Positions 7,010 through 14,017 of a stretch of DNA of 19,287 nt are shown here, piece by piece. The first letter of the stretch is position 1. Each line of letters opens with the position of its first letter. The translations under genes were made by a program, and so were the position numbers. This DNA is from a bacterium HR23 (lineage in GTDB: Bacteria > Chloroflexota > Dehalococcoidia > Lucifugimonadales > HRBIN23), in contig BEHZ01000016.1 of assembly GCA_002923335.1 (NCBI GenBank), positions 1 to 19,287 of the forward strand. The letters run 5' to 3'. The notes under the pieces are model-generated. The model saw only the letters and a program-made list of their open reading frames with translations, was not told the origin of the DNA and ran no database searches.

Positions 7010-7391
7010 TGATGCGGTCTACCCGAATGAGCACCGCCACCCCCCTGCGCTCCGGGTCCCGCTCCAGTTCCTCGGGCACGGTGCGGGCCATCACCTGCTC
7101 CCGTATCGGCCCCTCCTCGTAGATGGTGGCGACCCCGTAGAACTTCCACCCCATGCGCTTGACGGGGTCTCGGAAGATGACCAGCACCCGGGGGTTCTCC
7201 CGGAGGGAGGCCATCTCCCGCCCCCGGGTGCGCTCCCAGTAGGCCAGGTGCTGGTCGTCGTAGACCATCATGCTCCCCCGGAAGCCGGCCGCTGGCCAGC
7301 CGTCCTGCCATGCTGTGACCAGCAGACAGGGCATCCCCCGGGCCAGGGCGGGGTTGATGGCGTCCCGCATCTCCTCCGTAAGGCGAATCAT
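6963..7391 (-). CDS. Pyridoxamine 5'-phosphate oxidase-family (FMN split-barrel) protein
   Basis: The 142-residue protein looks like a small member of the flavin-binding split-barrel superfamily. Helix LTEEMRDAINPALARG leads into CLLVTAWQDGWPAAGFRGSMMVYDDQHLAYWERT, then MASLRENPRVLVIFRDP, a conserved pattern in the family (short strand, NP, then VLVIFRDP). WKFYGVATIYEEGP follows. Members bind FMN, F420 or haem and act on diverse substrates, so the reaction is unknown. The ATG at 7391 follows AGGAG with 4-nt spacing. The gene converges on the acyl-CoA synthetase alpha gene, and their 3' ends overlap by 47 nt. A 15-bp palindrome sits immediately upstream of its ribosome site. Confidence 0.8.
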   Translation of the reverse strand: MIRLTEEMRDAINPALARGMPCLLVTAWQDGWPAAGFRGSMMVYDDQHLAYWERTRGREMASLRENPRVLVIFRDPVKRMGWKFYGVATIYEEGPIREQVMARTVPEELERDPERRGVAVLIRVDRITTLGGRVLQERGPGE

Positions 7392-7400
7392 TCCGCTCCT

Positions 7401-7415
7401 TTCCCTGTAAGGGAA
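7401..7415. repeat. Perfect inverted repeat upstream of the flavin-protein gene
   Basis: TTCCCTGTAAGGGAA has 6-bp arms and a 3-nt centre. It ends 10 nt before the ATG at 7391 (minus strand), next to the AGGAG ribosome site, in the gap shared with the divergent response-regulator gene. A dimeric repressor could bind here, or the RNA hairpin could affect translation; nothing in the sequence decides between them. Confidence 0.45.
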
Positions 7416-7527
7416 TTGAGGGCAGACACGCAGGCAGAAGCACCCCTGTTACGACATATGATAGGAAGAGAAGGGGAGGGCCGCCAGAGGGGGTGTCCAT
7501 GCGCAGGGTTCCTGCCGTGCCAAAGCC

Positions 7528-7533
7528 TACAAT
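7528..7533 (+). promoter_or_regulatory. Possible -10 element for the response-regulator gene
   Basis: TACAAT differs from the consensus at one position and lies about 62 nt before the ATG at 7595. No convincing -35 is seen at the usual spacing. Another AT-rich hexamer, TATGAT, is at 7457-7462. Confidence 0.3.
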
Positions 7534-7594
7534 ACCATGGGGGGAAAGGGGAGCCGCCCTTGACGCCCCTCTCCCCCTCCCCGGGAGGGACCTG

Positions 7595-7984
7595 ATGCCG
7601 TCCCAGGAGACCTGGCGCATCCTCATCGTGGAGGACCAGGAGGCCCTGCGGGACATCCTGGCTCTCACCTTCGCCGGCGCCCCCTTTGAGGTGCACCTGG
7701 CCCGGGATGGTCAGGCGGGGTTAGAGATGGCCCGCCAGGTGCGCCCCCATCTAGTGCTCACCGACCTGCGCATGCCCCGTATGGACGGCCTGGCCCTTAC
7801 CCGTGCCCTGCGCCGAGACCCCAACCTGGCACGGGTGCCCGTGATCGTGGTAACCGCCATGGCCGACCCCGCCTCGGAGTTGCTGGCTTATGGGGCGGGG
7901 GCCAACGCCTTTTTCGCCAAACCCTTCAGCCCCATCGCCCTGCGGGAGAAGGCGGAGAACCTCCTGCGGGAGTGGACGGAGTAG
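7595..7984 (+). CDS. Stand-alone response regulator (receiver domain only)
   Basis: The 129 residues are a single CheY-like receiver domain. Glu13-Asp14 bind metal, Asp57 (VLTDLRMPRMDG) is the phosphorylation site, Thr87 (VIVVTAM) is the switch residue and Lys109 (FFAKPFSP) completes the active site. No output domain follows, so it acts through protein-protein contacts, as CheY or Spo0F do. The ATG at 7595 has a GGGAGGGA ribosome site and begins just before the first strand (WRILIVED); an upstream GTG at 7493 would add a low-complexity Pro/Gly-rich stretch across the possible promoter. No histidine kinase is present in the window. The gene converges on the TPR gene, with a 9-nt gap inside a hairpin. 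Confidence 0.93.
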   Translation: MPSQETWRILIVEDQEALRDILALTFAGAPFEVHLARDGQAGLEMARQVRPHLVLTDLRMPRMDGLALTRALRRDPNLARVPVIVVTAMADPASELLAYGAGANAFFAKPFSPIALREKAENLLREWTE

Positions 7985-8000
7985 GCCCTCGGCCTACTCC
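7978..8000. terminator. Bidirectional hairpin spanning both convergent stop codons
   Basis: GGAGTAGGCC, a CTC loop and GGCCTACTCC form a perfect 10-bp stem. The TAG of the response regulator (7982-7984) lies in the left arm and the TAG of the TPR gene (7994-7996, minus strand) in the right. Neither side has a T-run, so it is not a classical intrinsic terminator. It could end transcription or protect both mRNA 3' ends. Confidence 0.55.
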
Positions 8001-8749
8001 TCCTCTCCCTCCGTCTCCTCGGGGCTCTCCTCGGGAACCTCTTCCGGCTCCTGCTCCTCCTCCGCCACGGGGGAAGGGGCCTCCTCCAGGTCTACCTCCT
8101 CTGCGGCCGGGGTCAGGGGGTAGTCGCTGAGGGGGAAGGGGGTCTCCCCTGAGGGGTTGGCAACCGTCCGCACCAGGACGGTGAGGTGCTGGTCGGCCAC
8201 CGAGGCGACGGCGGCGCTGAAGCGGTCGCCCTTCTCCATCAGGGTGCGGATGCGGTTGGCGATGCGGGGCTCCAGGTAACCCAAGGGGGTGCCCTGCACC
8301 GTTTGCACCGCCACCAGGTTCCCCTGCACCACCAGGTCCAGGGGGTCGCCGGGGTCCAGTTGCAGAAGCACCTCCGGCGGAGCGAGGGAGCGCAGGGTGG
8401 TGGTGGTGGCCTTGCCCGTTTCCTCCAGGAAGACGGTGGTCGGGGCGGGGCTGGGAGCCACCTGGGGGCGTGCCCCTTGCAGGTGCTTGAGACGCTCCAA
8501 GTTCTTGCGGGCGATGGTGTTGCTGGGGGAGAGTTCCAAGACCTTCTGATAGGCCTGAATGGCCTCCTCATACTGGCCCAACTCCATCAGGGCCCGCCCC
8601 AGGCGGTTCCACGCCTCTACATCCTGGGGGAAACTCTCCAGGATTTCCCGGTTAAGGGCAACCGCCTGCTCCCATCGGCCCTGCAGGGCCAGGTCTATGG
8701 CCTCTTTGCTCATCTGCTGGCGACGGCGCTGAAGTAAGCCTTGTTCCAC
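7994..8749 (-). CDS. TPR protein with acidic C-terminal tail
   Basis: The protein starts with two tetratricopeptide units, AIDLALQGRWEQAVALNREI and then AWNRLGRALMELGQYEEAIQAYQKVLELSP, a protein-binding helical scaffold. A middle domain follows, with LDPGDPLDLVVQGNLVAVQ, GYLEPRIANRI and DRFSAAVASVADQHLTVLVR; it reads like a small beta-rich module of unknown role. The last 35 residues are almost all Glu, Pro and Ser (for example EEEQEPEEVPEE). I place the start at GTG 8749 (251 residues), because GGGAGG lies 6 nt before it, while the ATG at 8713 (239 residues) has no ribosome site. It lies between two stand-alone response regulators, so a signalling adaptor role is plausible but unproven. Confidence 0.82.
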   Translation of the reverse strand: MEQGLLQRRRQQMSKEAIDLALQGRWEQAVALNREILESFPQDVEAWNRLGRALMELGQYEEAIQAYQKVLELSPSNTIARKNLERLKHLQGARPQVAPSPAPTTVFLEETGKATTTTLRSLAPPEVLLQLDPGDPLDLVVQGNLVAVQTVQGTPLGYLEPRIANRIRTLMEKGDRFSAAVASVADQHLTVLVRTVANPSGETPFPLSDYPLTPAAEEVDLEEAPSPVAEEEQEPEEVPEESPEETEGEEE

Positions 8750-8781
8750 CCTGAGCCTCCCTTGCCCCCTGTGGGGTGCTG

Positions 8782-8806
8782 TGTATAGACCACTGGCAAA
8801 AGTCAA
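8782..8806 (-). promoter_or_regulatory. Possible promoter of the TPR gene
   Basis: On the minus strand TTGACT (8806-8801) and TATACA (8787-8782) each match consensus well, but only 13 nt separate them, short of the usual 16-18. They lie 33 to 57 nt before the GTG at 8749. Either element may work with a different partner. Confidence 0.3.
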
Positions 8807-8818
8807 GGATACCGCAGG

Positions 8819-8833
8819 TTGCGCCCCGCGCAA
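8819..8833. repeat. Perfect inverted repeat between the response regulator and TPR gene
   Basis: TTGCGC, a CCC centre and GCGCAA form a perfect 6-bp inverted repeat just upstream of the TPR promoter candidate. It could be an operator or part of the end of the upstream response-regulator transcript. No T-run follows on either strand. Confidence 0.4.
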
Positions 8834-8869
8834 AGGGGGCTGGGCACTGCTTCTCAAACGGTTCCCCAA

Positions 8870-8884
8870 GGGGGCACAGCCCCC
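8870..8884 (-). terminator. Hairpin after the response-regulator stop
   Basis: GGGGGC, a 3-nt loop and GCCCCC form a perfect 6-bp GC-only stem. It starts 5 nt past the stop codon of the leftward response regulator. There is no T-run, so intrinsic termination is uncertain; RNA 3'-end protection is an alternative. Confidence 0.45.
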
Positions 8885-8889
8885 GCTGC

Positions 8890-9279
8890 CTAGCGCCTCT
8901 TGGACAGCAGTTCCTCTACCGTCGCCAGCAACTGCCGGGGGCTGAAGGGCTTCTCCATATAGGCATCGGCACCGCTCTGAAAGGCCTTGCGCTTGTGGGA
9001 GTCCTGAATAAGGGCGCTGAGCATCAAAACCTTCACATGTTGGGTAGCGGGGTCCCGGCGCAGGGCCTGAACCACATCCCATCCGAACATGCCGGGCATC
9101 ACGATGTCCAGAATTACCAGGTCCGGGTGTATCTTCCGGGCCATGTCCAGGGCCTGGACGCCGTCCACGGCGAAGAAGACCTCCCACTGCCCCCCTTGGA
9201 AGATGGCGGACAAGAGGTCCCGGAGGCCCTTTTCATCTTCGGCGATGAGGATGCGGTGGCGGCGGATGGGGTCGGCCAT
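8890..9279 (-). CDS. Stand-alone response regulator (receiver domain only)
   Basis: The 129 residues form one receiver domain with a full active site: Glu14-Asp15 (ILIAEDE), phospho-acceptor Asp58 (DLVILDIVMPGMFGWD), switch Ser88 (VLMLSAL) and Lys110 (AYMEKPFSP). It is only moderately similar to the other receiver at 7595, so recent duplication is unlikely. No output domain or kinase is attached. It is transcribed in the same direction as the TPR gene, with 140 nt and two inverted repeats between them, so it may have its own transcript. The position, on the other side of the TPR gene from the first receiver, suggests a shared phosphorelay or adaptor complex. Confidence 0.93.
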   Translation of the reverse strand: MADPIRRHRILIAEDEKGLRDLLSAIFQGGQWEVFFAVDGVQALDMARKIHPDLVILDIVMPGMFGWDVVQALRRDPATQHVKVLMLSALIQDSHKRKAFQSGADAYMEKPFSPRQLLATVEELLSKRR

Positions 9280-9368
9280 GCTAACCCACCTTGAGGGGGC
9301 ATCCCTCGCTACAGGCTTTCTCCATCCCTACTATGGCACAGGGGGAAGGGGCTAGGGAGCAGGATGAA

Positions 9369-9419
9369 CCCCCCAACCCCCCTGGGGGAAGCCCCCCATC
9401 CCCCCGCAGGATAACCCCC
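9369..9419 (-). other. Cluster of G-runs in the gap after the SbcC-like gene
   Basis: On the minus strand, five runs of five or six G occur in 51 nt (9419-9415, 9405-9400, 9397-9392, 9382-9377, 9374-9369), with short gaps. It lies just after the stop of the SbcC-like gene in the 147-nt gap before the response regulator, and would be G-rich in the RNA. A GGGGG-AAG-CCCCC hairpin (9384-9396) is an alternative fold. I see no gene in this gap. Confidence 0.5.
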
Positions 9420-9426
9420 GGCTGCC

Positions 9427-12012
9427 TCATCCCGTTACCACCTCATACCATGAGCCGTTGGGGGTGCGGGTAACCTCTATGCGGGTGGGGAAGTGCTCCT
9501 TCAGGTCCTCCATATGGGTGATGACCATAATCAGGTCAAAGTCGTTGCGGACCGCCTGGACAGCCTCTACCAGACGCAAGCGCCCGTCGGCGTCCTGGGT
9601 GCCGAAGCCCTCGTCAATGAAGAGGGTGCGGACAGGGCGACCACTGCGCTGGGCCAGGAGCCTCCCCAGGGCCAGGCGCAGGGCGAAGTCAATGCGGAAG
9701 CGCTCCCCCCCGCTGAACAGCCGGTAATCCCTCTCCCCGTGGCCATCGTCTATGCGCACCTCCAGGGCCTCCTCCGGCTCTCCCCGTTTGGTGGGGCGGG
9801 TGGTCTCCAGGCGCAGGGCCATCTGCCCGTGGGTGAGGCGCTGGAGGATGTGGGTCGCCTCTTCGGAGAGGTGGTGGACAACCGACTCAATGATGCGGGT
9901 GGGGATGCCCTGAGGGGCGAAGGCCTTCCGCAAGACGGTATAGGCCTCCATGTCCGCCCGCAGGTCAGCGCTCTCCCTTTGCAGGTCGGCCAGGCGCTTC
10001 TCCTCCCGGGCCAGGTCGCCCAGGGCTTGGCGCACGGCCCCTATCTTCTGATTGAGACGCTCTTGCTCCTGTCGCAAGGCATCCAGTTCCTTCTCCCGAG
10101 CCTGAAGGGTCTCCTGCAGTCTGGGGAGGTCCTGGAGGGCCTGTTCGGCCTCAAGGGCTCGTTCCCGGGCGCTCCGGGCATCCTGCTGACGCTGGCGGGC
10201 AGTGCGCCGGAGGTCTTCCAGAATAGCAAGCCACCCGGGGAGGGCCCGTTCCGCCTGGGCGAGGCGCTCCGCCTCTTGCAGGAAGGGGAGAAGGTCCCGC
10301 ACCTGTTGGCGCAGGGTCTGATGAGCCTGGGGGTCATAGCCTACTCCCGCCAGGGCCTGGCGGGCCTGGGCGAGGCGTTGCCGGTGCTCCAGGGCGAAGG
10401 CTCCCTGGGCCAAACGCTCCTGGAGGGCCTGCGCCTCGGCGCTCCAAGCCTGCACCTGCCGGGCCGCCTGGCGGGCGGTTTCCAGGTCTCGGGCGGTGCG
10501 GGCACGCTGGGCCTCCAGGGTGCGCCGTTCCTTATCTAAGCGCTGGCGGAGGTCTTCTCGTTGGCCGGCCAGGGTTTGGGCCTGCTGGCGGGCCTGCTGG
10601 GCCTGGCGGAGGGCGGTGTCGTGCGCCTGGCGCAGGGCCTTGCCCTGGACGGTGATCTCCTGCTCCAGGTGGGCCTTGCCCTCCGGCCCCAGGGGAGTCT
10701 TACAGAGGGGACAAACGGGGTCCGGCTGGGCCTGGAGGAGAGCCAGGCGCTGGCGCAGGGCATCCATTTCCTCCCTGGCCCGCTGGGCTTGGGCTTCATA
10801 AGCGGACGCCTCTTCCCGCAGGCGCTCCACCTGGGCTTGAAGGGCCATGGCCTGCTCTTCCAGGGCGCGAAGAGCGGACTCCTGACGGTCAAGGTCGGCC
10901 AGGGCAGTTTCCAGGGCGGGGACGGCGTCGGCCTGGCGCTGGGCCTCCTGGAGGCGCTGGCGAGTGTGGTCAAGGGCGGCCTCCAGGCGGGCTTGCTCAC
11001 TAGCGATAGCCTTTTCCGCCTCCTGCAGGAGGGCGGTAAGGCGGTCGTGCTCCCGGCGGGCCTCCTCCATGCCCTCCAGCCGTTGGGAGACCTCCTGGTA
11101 GCGGGCAACGCTCCGCAGAATCTCGTCCTTCCGCTCCAGGAGGGCCCGGGCCTGCTGTATCTGGTGCTCCACCTGGCGGGCCTGCTCCGAGAGGGCCTGG
11201 GCCTCTTTCTCCCAGGCGGCGGCCTGGGCAAGGTGGCGCTCCCGCTCGCCCTGCAGTAAGCGGAGGGCGTTTTCCTGGGCACGCAGGGTATTCACCTCCT
11301 CCTGAAGGGTGTGCAGACGGGGGGCTATCTCCTGCAGGGCGCGCTGCACCTGCACCAGGTCGGCCTCCAGCGCAGGACGGCGGGCGATGTCCTGCTGAAG
11401 GTGCTCTCGTCCGCTCCGGAGGAGTTCCGCCCGCCCCTCCAGGTTCTGGAGGCGCTCTTTGACGCTCTGTAAAGCCCGCTCATAGATGTCCAGGCCCAGA
11501 ATAGAGGCCAGGAGCCGTCGGCGCTCCTGAGGCTCGGCGCTCATAAAGCGGTCGGCATCCCCTTGTTGAAGGCATGTGGTATGCACAAAGGTGTTGTAGT
11601 CCATCCCCAGCAGGGCGGTTATCTTCCCCTGGGTTTCACGGATGGAGTTCCCGCTGATATCCCGCCACCGTCCGGGGGCGTCGGCCACCTGGAGGGCGAG
11701 GGCGCTGACGGCATTCCGGCGGGGGCCGGCCCGCTGATAGAGACGGCGCACCCGGAACAGGCGCCCCTCCAGGGCGAACTCCACCTCTACCTCCATCTCC
11801 GTTCGGCCGTGGTGCACCAGGGCGTCGGGGTTCCTGCCCCCCTCACTGCGGGAGCACGCCCCCCACAAGGCCCAGGCCATGGCGTCCAGCAGGGCGGTTT
11901 TGCCGTGGCCATTGTTGCCTGTAAGGCACACCACCCCCATGCCCCGTAGGTCCAGGGGAGGTGGCTCCCGGTAACAGAGGAAGTTGCGTAGACGCAGGCC
12001 GAGGGGGAGCAT
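9427..12012 (-). CDS. sbcC: SbcC/Rad50-type SMC-like ATPase
   Basis: The 861-residue protein has the full Rad50/SbcC plan. An N-terminal ATPase half has Walker A GNNGHGKT (Gly32-Thr39) and the family's LQQGDADRF motif. A long Gln/Ala/Arg/Glu-rich coiled coil follows, with a zinc hook CPLC (Cys434, Cys437) at its middle. After the second coil come signature SGGE (767-770), Walker B LFIDEGFG (Asp800-Glu801) and the D-loop TQDADG. Such proteins tether DNA ends and power a nuclease subunit. The ATG at 12012 lies 3 nt after the stop of the beta-CASP nuclease gene, so they form an operon. The usual partner, SbcD/Mre11, is not in the window; it could be elsewhere in the genome. Confidence 0.93.
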   Translation of the reverse strand: MLPLGLRLRNFLCYREPPPLDLRGMGVVCLTGNNGHGKTALLDAMAWALWGACSRSEGGRNPDALVHHGRTEMEVEVEFALEGRLFRVRRLYQRAGPRRNAVSALALQVADAPGRWRDISGNSIRETQGKITALLGMDYNTFVHTTCLQQGDADRFMSAEPQERRRLLASILGLDIYERALQSVKERLQNLEGRAELLRSGREHLQQDIARRPALEADLVQVQRALQEIAPRLHTLQEEVNTLRAQENALRLLQGERERHLAQAAAWEKEAQALSEQARQVEHQIQQARALLERKDEILRSVARYQEVSQRLEGMEEARREHDRLTALLQEAEKAIASEQARLEAALDHTRQRLQEAQRQADAVPALETALADLDRQESALRALEEQAMALQAQVERLREEASAYEAQAQRAREEMDALRQRLALLQAQPDPVCPLCKTPLGPEGKAHLEQEITVQGKALRQAHDTALRQAQQARQQAQTLAGQREDLRQRLDKERRTLEAQRARTARDLETARQAARQVQAWSAEAQALQERLAQGAFALEHRQRLAQARQALAGVGYDPQAHQTLRQQVRDLLPFLQEAERLAQAERALPGWLAILEDLRRTARQRQQDARSARERALEAEQALQDLPRLQETLQAREKELDALRQEQERLNQKIGAVRQALGDLAREEKRLADLQRESADLRADMEAYTVLRKAFAPQGIPTRIIESVVHHLSEEATHILQRLTHGQMALRLETTRPTKRGEPEEALEVRIDDGHGERDYRLFSGGERFRIDFALRLALGRLLAQRSGRPVRTLFIDEGFGTQDADGRLRLVEAVQAVRNDFDLIMVITHMEDLKEHFPTRIEVTRTPNGSWYEVVTG

Positions 12013-12015
12013 GGG

Positions 12016-13605
12016 CTAGGCGAACTCCAGGGTCTCGCCGGGGACGGGCATGCGCACCTCTATTCCCGTTCCGCTCAAGTGTTCAGTAAAATAAGCATAC
12101 GCCCCCGGCTCGGCGTGGACAAGGAGGAGGGTGCGGGGGCGGGCCTGGCGCACCATCTCTATCAGGTGGGGGCCAGGAGCGTGGCCCGAGGCGTGGAGGC
12201 CCTCCTCCCCCGGGGGGATGGCCCACCGACCTGTGGCGGGGTCCCGACGGGGCACCCCCACCGGACGCATCTGGAAGTGCCCCAGCCAGTTCAGGAGGCG
12301 CTCAAAGTCCAGGTAGCCTGCCTCGTCAAAGGCCTCATGGGAGGAATACAGATACACGCTCCCCGGACGGGGGCGCAGGGTGGGCAGGTCGTTCACATCC
12401 AGCAGGCTGAAACAGAGGATGAACGCCTCCTGCTCCTGGTGCACCTCCTCGGGGGAGACCAACGCCGAGGCGTAGCGCCGACGCAACTCCCTCTCCCATG
12501 TGCGAGGGGCCACCTTGGGGTCGGCATAGAGCCGAACGCCCCGCCCGGGGTCAGGGAGGGGAAGGGAGGCGTCAAGAGTGTGGAGGGCCTCCAGCAGGTA
12601 GGCGTCCTGGGGTAGGATAACCAGGGAGCGCCCCACCTCCCGCGCGATGCGCCAGAAGATAAGAAGGCGCTCTATATTGCGGGGGCCGAAATCGGCGAAC
12701 ACCAGGCCCCCACGGACGGAGCGCAGGTGCTCCAGGGCACGCTGGGCCACATCCTCCTCGGTGTGGACGAGATGGGGGCCGGGCGTGGCCCGTGTCCCCT
12801 CACACAGGAGCACACGGGGGCGCAGGGAGGCCAGGTCTTCTATGAAACGGCGAGTGTAGTGGGCGGCTGCCCCATGCCACCGCAGGTCCCCCGTGAAGGC
12901 AACCCACCCCGCCGAGGTCTCCACTGCCCAGGCACACGCCCCCGGAATGGAGTGGTCTACCGGCCAGCACCGCAGGGGACGCCCCCCAATGCCCTGAGCG
13001 GCTTGGGGCGGGGCCACCTCCAGCGGCTTCTTGGCCAACGGGAGTTTGTGCCAGAAGGCCAGAGCGTCCCCGGCGGGGAGGGGGCCGAGGGCAAAACGGA
13101 AGGGGCGCTGAAGGGCGTGGCTCTCCCTATCCCCCTCCAGCAGGCCCTCAGGGTTTTGGCGCAAAGGCGTGAAGTAGACCACCTCCCGCTCTATATCGCT
13201 TTGCCCCGTGTCCTGGATGGCTTTGGCCATAAAAGCGGTGGTGGGCGTGGTATAGACGGGGATGTCTCGGCGCAAAAGGGAGATGTAGCCCGAGTGGTCC
13301 AGGTGTGCGTGGGTGAGGAGCACCCCCTCCACCTCCACAGTGGGGCGCCCGGGGAAGTCGCGCGCCACCAGGGGATGCTGCTCCAGATCGGGGCGATAGA
13401 TGCCCTGGACGGGGGGCACCAGGCCCAGGGCCAGAAAGTCCAGCAGACCGTAGGTCCTGCGGGGCTGAAGGTATTCCTCGTAGAACTTGCTCCACTGGTG
13501 GAAGGGGATACCGAAGTCAAAGAACCAGCGAACGGAGCCATCCTCCACCAGCACCTGGTTTCCGCCTATCTGTCCGGCTCCCCCATAGACGGTGATGCGC
13601 AGCAT
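12016..13605 (-). CDS. Beta-CASP metallo-beta-lactamase nuclease (RNase J-like)
   Basis: The 529-residue protein has the metallo-beta-lactamase core with THAHLDH (His99, His101, Asp103, His104), a fifth ligand at VDHSIPG (His218) and VAFTGDLRW (Asp240). A beta-CASP insertion follows, from about FADFGPRNIERL to YLYSSHEAFDEAG. The end carries HASGHAPGP (His471, His475) and TLLLVHAEP (His497), the arrangement seen in RNase J and related DNA/RNA nucleases. Activity is probably hydrolysis of a nucleic-acid backbone; RNA versus DNA cannot be told. The ATG at 13605 is chosen over an in-frame extension to 13959 because it has a GGAGGGG site, starts at the fold (LRITVYGGAGQIGGN) and the extension would overlap gatC. 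A likely promoter lies just upstream. The ATPase gene follows 3 nt downstream. Confidence 0.9.
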   Translation of the reverse strand: MLRITVYGGAGQIGGNQVLVEDGSVRWFFDFGIPFHQWSKFYEEYLQPRRTYGLLDFLALGLVPPVQGIYRPDLEQHPLVARDFPGRPTVEVEGVLLTHAHLDHSGYISLLRRDIPVYTTPTTAFMAKAIQDTGQSDIEREVVYFTPLRQNPEGLLEGDRESHALQRPFRFALGPLPAGDALAFWHKLPLAKKPLEVAPPQAAQGIGGRPLRCWPVDHSIPGACAWAVETSAGWVAFTGDLRWHGAAAHYTRRFIEDLASLRPRVLLCEGTRATPGPHLVHTEEDVAQRALEHLRSVRGGLVFADFGPRNIERLLIFWRIAREVGRSLVILPQDAYLLEALHTLDASLPLPDPGRGVRLYADPKVAPRTWERELRRRYASALVSPEEVHQEQEAFILCFSLLDVNDLPTLRPRPGSVYLYSSHEAFDEAGYLDFERLLNWLGHFQMRPVGVPRRDPATGRWAIPPGEEGLHASGHAPGPHLIEMVRQARPRTLLLVHAEPGAYAYFTEHLSGTGIEVRMPVPGETLEFA

Positions 13606-13633
13606 GGCCCCCTCCGTCCGCGGGTTACACACC

Positions 13634-13662
13634 AGCATAGCGCACGGGGGCCGACAGGCCAA
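13634..13662 (-). promoter_or_regulatory. Likely promoter of the beta-CASP nuclease/SbcC operon
   Basis: On the minus strand TTGGCC (13662-13657) and TATGCT (13639-13634) are separated by exactly 17 nt. Each matches the sigma-70-type consensus at four of six positions. Transcription would start about 22 nt before the ATG at 13605. Confidence 0.45.
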
Positions 13663-13723
13663 AGCGAGGGGGAAGCCCTGCGCCCCCGCCTTATCTGCGG
13701 TAACATATCCCCAGGAGGACGCC

Positions 13724-14017
13724 ATGCGCCTCACCCGGGAACAGGTGCTCCACGTGGCTACCCTCTGCCGTATCGGCCTCACCGAAGAGGAGATGGAGCG
13801 CTTCCAGGCCCAACTCTCCCACATCCTGGAGCAGTTTGAGGTGCTGAAGGAGATAGACACGACCGAGGTGCCCCCCACCAGCCACTCGGTCGCCCTGCAC
13901 AGTGTCATGCGCCCCGATGAGCCACACCCCCCCTTCCCCAAAGAGGAGGTTCTGCGCAACGCCCCCCGTAGGGAGGGGGACTTCTTCCGCGTCCCCCTGG
14001 TGCTGGAGGAGAGTTAG
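13724..14017 (+). CDS. gatC: Asp-tRNA(Asn)/Glu-tRNA(Gln) amidotransferase subunit C
   Basis: The 97-residue protein is full length for GatC, which stabilises the GatCAB complex that converts misacylated Asp-tRNA(Asn) or Glu-tRNA(Gln) to the amide forms. The pattern is typical: LTREQVLHVATLCRIGLTEEE, the helix QLSHILEQFEVLKEIDT, VPPTSH, and then the conserved MRPDEPHPPFPKEEVLRNAPRREGDFFRVP that wraps GatA. The ATG is set at 13724, behind AGGAGG with 5-nt spacing; an in-frame upstream extension would cross the promoter region of the divergent gene. The stop TAG is followed directly by the ATG of gatA, so translation is coupled. gatB is not in the window. Confidence 0.95.
   Translation: MRLTREQVLHVATLCRIGLTEEEMERFQAQLSHILEQFEVLKEIDTTEVPPTSHSVALHSVMRPDEPHPPFPKEEVLRNAPRREGDFFRVPLVLEES

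Noticed and set aside
7493..7594. Upstream GTG start for the response regulator
   Set aside because: The added residues are Pro/Gly-rich with no domain, and the ATG at 7595 has the better ribosome site.
9493..10539. Plus-strand open frame opposite the SbcC-like gene
   Set aside because: Repetitive Leu/Gly/Gln sequence produced by the reverse complement of the coiled-coil codons.
13606..13959. N-terminal extension of the beta-CASP nuclease
   Set aside because: It would cover the divergent promoter region and overlap gatC on the other strand; the fold starts at 13605.
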